Part shown: in pieces, positions 58,601 through 64,000 of the stretch | Layout: every line of letters starts with the position of its first letter | How positions within the stretch are numbered: position 1 is the first letter of the stretch | Source: Gordonia sediminis | Lineage (GTDB): Bacteria; Actinomycetota; Actinomycetes; Mycobacteriales; Mycobacteriaceae | Assembly (NCBI GenBank): GCA_004193205.1 | Contig: RZUM01000009.1 | Coordinates: 124,001-188,000 of the forward strand | Reading direction: 5' to 3' | DNA: 64,000 nt | The notes under the pieces: generated by a model | The model's database searches: none | Told to the model about the DNA's origin: nothing | What the model saw: only the letters and a program-made list of their open reading frames with translations | Position numbers and translations under genes: made by a program

Positions 58601-59584
58601 ATGAGCGTTCTCATCCCGGCGAGCCAACGCCGTACTCTCGACGAACTCACCGACCGTCTGGACTTGTCGTACGGTGACGGACGCGCCAAGAGATCGGCGT
58701 TCTGGATCATGCTGGTCCTGTCGGGCGTCATCGCCGTCTCCGGCATCATCTCCAACAGCACCGCCACGGTGATCGGCGCGATGATCGTGGCGCCCCTGTC
58801 CACCCCCATCCTCGGGATCGGACTCGGCATCGTCACCACACGGGCCGCGCTGATCTCGCGCAGCGTCGCTCTGGTTGTCGCCGGCCTCGTCATCGTCGTG
58901 GTGTTGGGCTGGGTGGTCGCCAAGATCCTGCCGACGACCACGAGCATCCTGACCAACCCCCAGGTCACCGGGCGTACCTCACCGACGCTGATGGATCTGC
59001 TCGCCGCGGTCGCCACCGGCTTCGCAGGTGCGATCGCCGTGTGCCGCCGCGATGTGGGGGATATCCTGCCGGGCGTCGCGATCGCGATCTCCCTGGTCCC
59101 CCCGCTCGGAGTGGTCGGCGTCTGCCTGGGCTCGGATGCACCGTCGCTGGCGCTGGGCGCGTTCATCCTCTTCGCATCGAACGTCATCGCAATGGTCATC
59201 ACTGCCGTGATCGTGCTCGCGATCGCCCGCTACACCCAATCCGACGAAGCAGCGCAGTCGCGGGCGCCACGGCATCGGAGCACCTACGTCATCCTCGCGG
59301 TCGCGCTGTTCGTCGTGACGGTGCCCATGGTCGGCAACTCGCTGTCCTCGCTGTGGGCCCAGCAGGTCGCCGAAGCCACCGAACAATGGCTGCGCGACGC
59401 CGGCGACACGGGCGCCGAGGTGACCAACGTCAAATACACCGGCAACACGGTCAACATCTCGGTGCTGGCACCACAGCAACTCCCGCCCACCGACGACTTG
59501 CAGAAGACCGTCGACGACCTGGTGCCCGGTAACCCGGATGTGCAGATCATCCACACCTACGGCGGTCTGATCACGCCGAACTGA
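58601..59584 (+). CDS. DUF389 family membrane protein
   Basis: 327 residues, about seven membrane helices. The DUF389 (TIGR00341-like) core is clear: FWIMLVLSGVIAVSGIISNSTATVIGAMIVAPLSTPILGIGLGIV, and later AVATGFAGAIAVCRRDVGDILPGVAIAISLVPPLGVVG. A C-terminal non-membrane domain of about 90 residues follows. Function unknown. The start has GAAAGG upstream. Neighbours give no hint. Confidence 0.85.
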   Translation: MSVLIPASQRRTLDELTDRLDLSYGDGRAKRSAFWIMLVLSGVIAVSGIISNSTATVIGAMIVAPLSTPILGIGLGIVTTRAALISRSVALVVAGLVIVVVLGWVVAKILPTTTSILTNPQVTGRTSPTLMDLLAAVATGFAGAIAVCRRDVGDILPGVAIAISLVPPLGVVGVCLGSDAPSLALGAFILFASNVIAMVITAVIVLAIARYTQSDEAAQSRAPRHRSTYVILAVALFVVTVPMVGNSLSSLWAQQVAEATEQWLRDAGDTGAEVTNVKYTGNTVNISVLAPQQLPPTDDLQKTVDDLVPGNPDVQIIHTYGGLITPN

Positions 59585-59630
59585 CGGTCGTGCCCGACCT
59601 CACACATCTCTGGTGACGGCCGTGCCTGAC
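59582..59630 (+). repeat. 17-bp imperfect direct repeat after the DUF389 gene
   Basis: TGACGGTCGTGCCCGAC (59582-59598) and TGACGGCCGTGCCTGAC (59614-59630) differ at two positions, with centres 32 bases apart. The first copy includes the DUF389 stop codon. The rest of the 239-base gap to the DsbA-like gene shows no gene or clear promoter. Confidence 0.45.
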
Positions 59631-59823
59631 GTGCTCCGACTGTCGGACGAAGGGCTCGGATCCATCCGACGAAAGTCCCGGATCGGCCGCGGGCACGCCG
59701 ACCACCAATCGGGAGGTCGCGTCAGCACAGTACGCTGGGTGCTGCTCGTGTGGCCGCCCACCGGCACGTATCGCCGTGCGCCACGCCGGGCAGCACATCC
59801 AGTGGACGAACAGTGAGGGATCC

Positions 59824-60558
59824 GTGCCTGACAACCGCCGCAAACCGATCGTTGACCCACGTGCAGCGGAGAAGCGCCGCTCACTCTGGACCAAGATCGG
59901 CGCTGCCGTGGTCCTGGTCGCCCTGGCGGTCGGTATCGGTATCTGGGTCGTGGTCTCCAACGAGTCGTCCACCGGGTCGTCGAGCGAGCTCACGGTCGCG
60001 ACCGACGGCGCCTTCCGGATCACCGCCGCCCCCGCGGGGACGACACCGCCGGTGACGGTCACCATCATCGAGGACTTCCAGTGCCCGGCATGCCGGGCGT
60101 TCGAGGCGCAGTTCGCCGGGACCGTCGAACAGCTGCGGGCCAACCCCGACGTCGCCGTCGACTACAAGCCCATCGCCTTCCTCGACAACATGTCGACGAC
60201 CGAGTACTCCTCGCGCGCCGCGAATGCGTCGGCCTGCGTTGCCGAGGCCACCGCCGGCAACGGTGACTTCAGCACCTGGCTGAAGTTCCACGACGCCCTC
60301 TACGCGCAACAGCCCGCCGAGGGCGGGTCGGGTCTGACCGACGACCAGCTGAACAGCATCGCCAAGCAGGCGGGCGCCGAGAACGTGGGCCAGTGCATCG
60401 CCGACGGCCAGTTCCGTGACCATGTCGCCAACACCACCAAGACCGTCCTGGGTTCGGGCGTCAACTCCACACCGACCATCCTCATCAACGGCGAGCAGTA
60501 CCAGCTGTCCACCCCCGACGCGCTGCTGCAGGCCGTCAACCAGGCGGCAGCGAAGTAG
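59824..60558 (+). CDS. DsbA-like thiol:disulfide oxidoreductase
   Basis: 244 residues from a GTG at 59824 with GAGGGA upstream; the frame also runs back to 59776. One N-terminal membrane anchor (about residues 20-42), then an extracytoplasmic DsbA-like domain: TIIEDFQCPACRAFEAQF with CxxC at Cys87 and Cys90, and the cis-proline region STPTILING near residue 218. It introduces disulfides into exported proteins. The VKOR-like gene 36 bases downstream should reoxidise it, the same pairing as Rv2969c-Rv2968c in M. tuberculosis. Confidence 0.9.
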   Translation: MPDNRRKPIVDPRAAEKRRSLWTKIGAAVVLVALAVGIGIWVVVSNESSTGSSSELTVATDGAFRITAAPAGTTPPVTVTIIEDFQCPACRAFEAQFAGTVEQLRANPDVAVDYKPIAFLDNMSTTEYSSRAANASACVAEATAGNGDFSTWLKFHDALYAQQPAEGGSGLTDDQLNSIAKQAGAENVGQCIADGQFRDHVANTTKTVLGSGVNSTPTILINGEQYQLSTPDALLQAVNQAAAK

Positions 60559-60594
60559 CCGTCCGCGACCGCACACCGATCACGAGGCATCACC

Positions 60595-61260
60595 ATGAGC
60601 ACGACCCCGACCGCCGACGTCAACGAGCAACCCTCGACCCCCGACGACAACGCGCCCCACGACACCGCCCCCGCCGACCGCGGCGGACTGTTCGACCGAG
60701 TCGACGTCTCACGTGGCACCGGGCTGGCGGTCCTCATCGCCGGCACGATCGGCCTGATCGCGTCGGCGACGCTGTCGATCGAGCGGTTCCATCTGTTCAC
60801 CGACCCGAACTACACCCCGAGCTGCAGCATCAACCCGATCATCTCGTGTGGGTCGGTGATGGTGACCAAGCAGGCCGCGATCTTCGGCTTCCCGAACCCG
60901 CTGATCGGTATCGCGGCGTTCTCGGTCATCGTGGTGACCGGGGTGCTGGCCACCGCCCGGGTGACGCTGCCCCGGTGGTACTGGCTCGGGCAGACGCTGG
61001 GCACCACAGCCGGAATGGTGATGATCAACTGGCTGGCATTCCAGGCGCTCTACCGGATTCACGCACTGTGCCTCTACTGCATCGCGGTGTGGATCGTCAC
61101 CCCGATCATCCTCATCATCAGCATCGGCCGGCTGTTTGCCGACTCCGATCGTGCCCGCGAGGTCCGCTCGTGGCTGTGGGTGTTGCTGCCGGTGTGGTAC
61201 GCGGTCGTGATCGTAGCGATCGGTGTCGAGTTCTGGGACTACTGGTCGACTCTGATCTGA
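60595..61260 (+). CDS. Vitamin K epoxide reductase family protein (VKOR)
   Basis: 221 residues, four to five membrane helices after a polar N-terminus of about 40 residues. The loop cysteines are Cys77 and Cys85 (SCSINPIISCGSVM) and the quinone-site CxxC is Cys159-Cys162 (CLYC). These are the four active cysteines of bacterial VKOR. The enzyme passes electrons from DsbA to menaquinone. The arrangement with the preceding DsbA-like gene supports this role. Confidence 0.93.
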   Translation: MSTTPTADVNEQPSTPDDNAPHDTAPADRGGLFDRVDVSRGTGLAVLIAGTIGLIASATLSIERFHLFTDPNYTPSCSINPIISCGSVMVTKQAAIFGFPNPLIGIAAFSVIVVTGVLATARVTLPRWYWLGQTLGTTAGMVMINWLAFQALYRIHALCLYCIAVWIVTPIILIISIGRLFADSDRAREVRSWLWVLLPVWYAVVIVAIGVEFWDYWSTLI

Positions 61261-61266
61261 CCGCGT

Positions 61267-61290
61267 TTCCCCGCTGATCTGCGAGGGGAA
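61267..61290. terminator. Hairpin between convergent VKOR and PPOX genes
   Basis: TTCCCCGC and GC-GA-GGGGAA form a short stem with a small bulge just after the VKOR stop, in the 33-base gap between convergent genes. There is no long T run, so its strength is doubtful. Confidence 0.4.
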
Positions 61291-61293
61291 CTC

Positions 61294-61743
61294 TCAGCCG
61301 GAGACGTCAAGGTTCGCGATCACCCGGACCGGTTCGATCCAGACCACCAGCTCCCCCGGCACCCCGTTGCGCGCGCCGTATTCGTCGGCGCGGTCGGCTC
61401 CCATGTATCGGGCGCCGCACAGCGTGGCCACCCGCCGCACCTCGGCCAGGTCGTCGCCGGTCACCGCCCGCCCCTGGATCTGTACGAAGCCATACGGTGG
61501 GTGCGGATCGTCGACGCTCAGCGTCACCCGGGCATCGCGCGCGATGGCGCGGGCCTTGGCGGTGGACCCGGCGGTGTTGAAGGCGATCCGGTTGCCGTCG
61601 AGGACGAACCAGATCGGGGCGACGAGCGGGCGGCCGTCGGTGGCGAGATAACCGAGATGACCGGTCCGGGTGCCGCCACCGAGATGGGCACGGATTGCGG
61701 GGTCGTCGAGTGATGCAGCCACGGCCTCGACCTTAGCGGTCAC
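61294..61743 (-). CDS. PPOX-class, probably F420-dependent, oxidoreductase
   Basis: 149 residues from a GTG at 61743 that overlaps the mftG stop as GTGA; a further frame to 61776 lies within mftG. Split beta-barrel flavin-binding fold: GTRTGHLGYLATDGRPLVAPIWFVLDGNRIAFNT, then KARAIARDARVTLSVDDPHPPYGFVQIQGRA. This resembles F420-dependent reductases and F420- or FMN-binding PPOX proteins of actinobacteria. The coupling to a mycofactocin oxidoreductase suggests a redox link, but the substrate is unknown. Confidence 0.82.
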   Translation of the reverse strand: MTAKVEAVAASLDDPAIRAHLGGGTRTGHLGYLATDGRPLVAPIWFVLDGNRIAFNTAGSTAKARAIARDARVTLSVDDPHPPYGFVQIQGRAVTGDDLAEVRRVATLCGARYMGADRADEYGARNGVPGELVVWIEPVRVIANLDVSG

Positions 61744-63068
61744 CTCGCAGAGGTGAGCAGGTCCCCGATCCGGCACGCGGCCATCATGACGGTGGCGTGT
61801 GGACCGCTGCGGCCCGGCGCCGGCAGGATCGACCCGTCGACGATGCGCAGCCCGCGCACCCCCTCGACGGCACCCTGCGGGTCGGTCCGCGATCCCATCG
61901 GCATGCTGCCCCAGGCGTGCTGGGAGGTCCGGATCACCGGGTCCACGGTCACCGACCGTTCGTCGACGAGGTCACCGAACTCCGACGATCCGAGCATCTC
62001 GACCACCGCGGCGACACCGTTCGCCATCCGATCTGCGACATCTGCCGCGACGGCACCGAGATCGACCTCCGCACCGGTCGCGCCGAGCCGGACCGTGCCC
62101 GGGGTCCCCGGACGCATCGCGGCCACCCCGACCGCCGGCCCGACGGGGACGAGCCCGTCGATGTAGTCGGCCAGGTCGGCGCTGTAGCAGCGGATCTCCA
62201 GGTCGTCTTGGGTGTGTACCACACTCTGCAGCAGGGCGGTCCGCGAACCGGATGCGCGCGTTCGGTAGTGCACGAGCACCTCCCGATGCTCCGCCACCGT
62301 CAGGACGTCCCCACCGATCGCGGTGTCGAGCCCGGAGCGCAGCAGGATCGCCGCGGTACCCAGCGTGCCCGCACACAACACCACCTCGCCGCAGTCGACC
62401 ACGTCGTCGCCGAGCCGCACGCCCGACACGATGCGTCCGGACGCCACGACCGCGTCGACCTGCTCGGCGGCGCGGATGACGAGGTTGGGACGGCGCGCGG
62501 CGGGGCGCAGGTAGGCCTCGGCCGCGGTCATCCGCAGCATGCCGGCACGGTTGGAGCGCACCCGGTTGACCCCGACGATGGGCCACGGATCGTCGGGCGG
62601 GCGGATCGGCATCCACTGCCCCCAGTAGTCCTCGAACCGGCGCGCGGCGTCGGACAGCTCGTCGTCGCCGAACGCCGACACCCCCATCGTGCCGCCGGGG
62701 CGGTCGAGTTCGTCGTAGGCGGTCGTGACCTCGTCGAGGCCCCAACCGGTCGGCCAGTCCGCGAAGTCGTCGGGGTGCCAGCGCAGGAAGTAGCCGCCGT
62801 TGACCGCCGACGAACCGCCGAATCCGCTGCCCCGCACCACCCCGAGCCCGGTCGCCTCCGGATGTTGCACGGCGTAGCCCGAGTCGGCGGTGATGGGTAG
62901 CGTCCGCAGATCCCGGACGGCATCCGACGGCCACCGCGCCGGTCCGCGCTCGAGGAGCAGCACCGATCGTGCCGGGTCGCGGGACAACCGCTCGGCGAGC
63001 ACACATCCCGCACTGCCCGCACCGACGACGACGACGTCGGCGGTGCGTGGCAGACCGCCGTGACCCAT
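61740..63068 (-). CDS. mftG: Mycofactocin system GMC family oxidoreductase MftG
   Basis: 442 residues. The FAD-binding Rossmann motif is near residues 11-27 (DVVVVGAGSAGCVLAERLS), the GMC signature region GSGFGGSSAVNGGYFLRWHPDDF near 79-101, and the C-terminal SQHAWGSMPMGSRTDPQGAVEGVRGLRIVDGSILP holds the catalytic-site His. MftG is a flavoprotein proposed to pass electrons from reduced mycofactocinol to the respiratory chain. It lies 18 bases after mftF on the same strand, the usual mft gene order. Confidence 0.93.
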   Translation of the reverse strand: MGHGGLPRTADVVVVGAGSAGCVLAERLSRDPARSVLLLERGPARWPSDAVRDLRTLPITADSGYAVQHPEATGLGVVRGSGFGGSSAVNGGYFLRWHPDDFADWPTGWGLDEVTTAYDELDRPGGTMGVSAFGDDELSDAARRFEDYWGQWMPIRPPDDPWPIVGVNRVRSNRAGMLRMTAAEAYLRPAARRPNLVIRAAEQVDAVVASGRIVSGVRLGDDVVDCGEVVLCAGTLGTAAILLRSGLDTAIGGDVLTVAEHREVLVHYRTRASGSRTALLQSVVHTQDDLEIRCYSADLADYIDGLVPVGPAVGVAAMRPGTPGTVRLGATGAEVDLGAVAADVADRMANGVAAVVEMLGSSEFGDLVDERSVTVDPVIRTSQHAWGSMPMGSRTDPQGAVEGVRGLRIVDGSILPAPGRSGPHATVMMAACRIGDLLTSAR

Positions 63069-63086
63069 GTCCCCGCCGGCCCAGGG

Positions 63087-64000
63087 CTACTTGGTCAGCA
63101 CCGGCCGCAGCGCCCCGAGGTCGCGGTGGGTCAGCGCGCCCTGCCACAGCCCGGCACCGTAGGCCAGATCGTCCAGGCGCCGGAACAGCGTGTAGGTCAG
63201 CGGCCCCATCGCCGGGGTGGCCGAGGGCTCGACGACAACCTGCCGCACCCACGACACGATGCCCTCACCCACCGCGATCTCGATCGCGGTGCGCCGGAAC
63301 CGGGCAGAGAAACACGCCAACACCACCGCGACCGGCCAGTAGTGGCGGCACACCGCACCGGCGGCCTGCAGAACTCCGAATCCCACGGCGCGCCCGGTCA
63401 TCTGGGTCGCCACGATGGGCGCGCCGGGCAGCTCACCGAGTCGGCGGCGCAACCGCATGGCGATCTGGCCGATGACGATCATCGCCACCGCCAGCCCGAT
63501 CCGCGTACGGGTGAGCAGGGCGATCACGGCCACCGCCATCGGGATCGACATGACCACCGGTGCGGCCGACCCGCCGTGACGGTCCGCCAGATAGGAGGCC
63601 CCGGTGCCGTAGTAGCGGCGCCGGTCGAGCACCGAGCGGACGTCGGTCCGGTGATCGTGGGAGACCTCGGCCACCGGGTCGTAGCGGATGCGCCAGCCCA
63701 CCTTATGGGTGCGCCAGCACAGGTCGACGTCCTCGGCGACCCGCAGCTCTTCGTCGAATCCGTCGAAGGCGCTGCGGCGCACCACCATCGCTGCGCTGGG
63801 CACATACGGCACCCGGGAGCCGGGGACGACCGCGCACTCTTCGGGGCCCATGTCGAGCGAGGAGTAGCCGTTCTCGTAGCGTTCGGCGATGGAGGCGCCG
63901 CGGTCGGCTCGACTCAGGCCGACGATGCGTGGCGCCACGATGGCCACGGCCGGATCGGAGAAGTGGCCGAGCAACATGGTCAGCCAGTCGGCCGGCGGCA
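63087..64000 (-). CDS. mftF: Mycofactocin glycosyltransferase MftF (5' partial)
   Basis: The frame is open at the right edge, so the N-terminal glycosyltransferase-2 part is missing; about 303 C-terminal residues are visible. GSRVPYVPSAAMVVRRSAFDGFDEELRVAEDVDLCWRTHKVGW contains the GT2 ED(V)D-type acceptor-site motif. Several hydrophobic segments follow (VVMSIPMAVAVIALL, IGLAVAMIVIGQIAM). MftF adds the oligosaccharide of beta-1,4-linked glucose units to the mycofactocin core. The rest of the mft genes should lie beyond the window. Confidence 0.92.
   Translation of the reverse strand, partial: PPADWLTMLLGHFSDPAVAIVAPRIVGLSRADRGASIAERYENGYSSLDMGPEECAVVPGSRVPYVPSAAMVVRRSAFDGFDEELRVAEDVDLCWRTHKVGWRIRYDPVAEVSHDHRTDVRSVLDRRRYYGTGASYLADRHGGSAAPVVMSIPMAVAVIALLTRTRIGLAVAMIVIGQIAMRLRRRLGELPGAPIVATQMTGRAVGFGVLQAAGAVCRHYWPVAVVLACFSARFRRTAIEIAVGEGIVSWVRQVVVEPSATPAMGPLTYTLFRRLDDLAYGAGLWQGALTHRDLGALRPVLTK

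Noticed and set aside
56201-58627. 808-codon minus-strand frame opposite the NCS1 transporter and racemase
   Set aside because: Asp/Arg/His-rich low-complexity translation antisense to two well-conserved genes; no family resemblance.
59613-59816. Short plus-strand frame between the DUF389 and DsbA-like genes
   Set aside because: 67 codons, Arg-rich, no ribosome binding site, overlaps an imperfect direct repeat; no support as a gene.

Overview
The window comes from a high-GC actinobacterium of the Mycobacteriales (Corynebacteriales). Gordonia or a close relative is my best guess, from gene content only. Pointers are a mycofactocin locus (mftF, mftG) upstream of the S10 ribosomal operon in the same orientation, as in Mycobacterium tuberculosis; a CE1758/CE1759-type flavin monooxygenase/reductase pair; a DsbA-VKOR pair like Rv2969c-Rv2968c; and very large MbtH-dependent peptide synthetases. 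No insertion sequence, tRNA, rRNA or CRISPR array was seen.

Layout. 1-4215: end of an acetoacetate-decarboxylase-like gene, a pirin, a coupled FMN reductase/luciferase-like monooxygenase pair, a small lipoprotein and a strong hairpin terminator. 4237-39690: a nonribosomal peptide locus. Two synthetases read leftwards (34865 to 26832 and 26835 to 5044) and carry eight adenylation domains in total, followed by an MbtH-like gene and a small gene. Divergently, from 35286, lies a three-gene DrrABC-type ABC exporter followed by a phosphoribosyltransferase. Beyond it, 39690-38965 holds a second MbtH-like gene plus a second small gene. 39829-44805: a tightly overlapping operon (CPA1 antiporter, GH13 enzyme, sensor kinase, degenerate kinase-like membrane protein). 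44898-50272: the S10 operon, rpsJ to rpsQ. 50749-55361: a DUF4442 protein behind a perfect palindrome, an AsnO-type amidotransferase and an S9 peptidase. 55358-58522: GntR regulator, NCS1 transporter and hydantoin/Asp-Glu racemase-like protein. 58601-61260: DUF389 membrane protein, DsbA-like and VKOR-like oxidative folding pair. 61294-64000: F420/FMN PPOX-fold protein coupled to mftG, then mftF running off the right edge.

How the parts work together. The synthetases predict an octapeptide with an EntF-like starter condensation domain, serine first, epimerised residues 4 and 7 (residue 7 threonine) and thioesterase release. The adjacent exporter probably secretes it, and the MbtH proteins probably activate the adenylation domains. 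Module 3 is split between the two proteins (C domain on the first, A-T on the second).

The most interesting signal is a short domain of about 85-100 residues that resembles a truncated start of an adenylation domain. It occurs four times: at the C-terminus of the first synthetase, at the N-terminus of the second (so both partners carry it at the split junction), and as two free-standing small proteins, each encoded directly downstream of one of two nearly identical mbtH genes. I do not recognise this as a described family. Docking or assembly of the split module is an inference.
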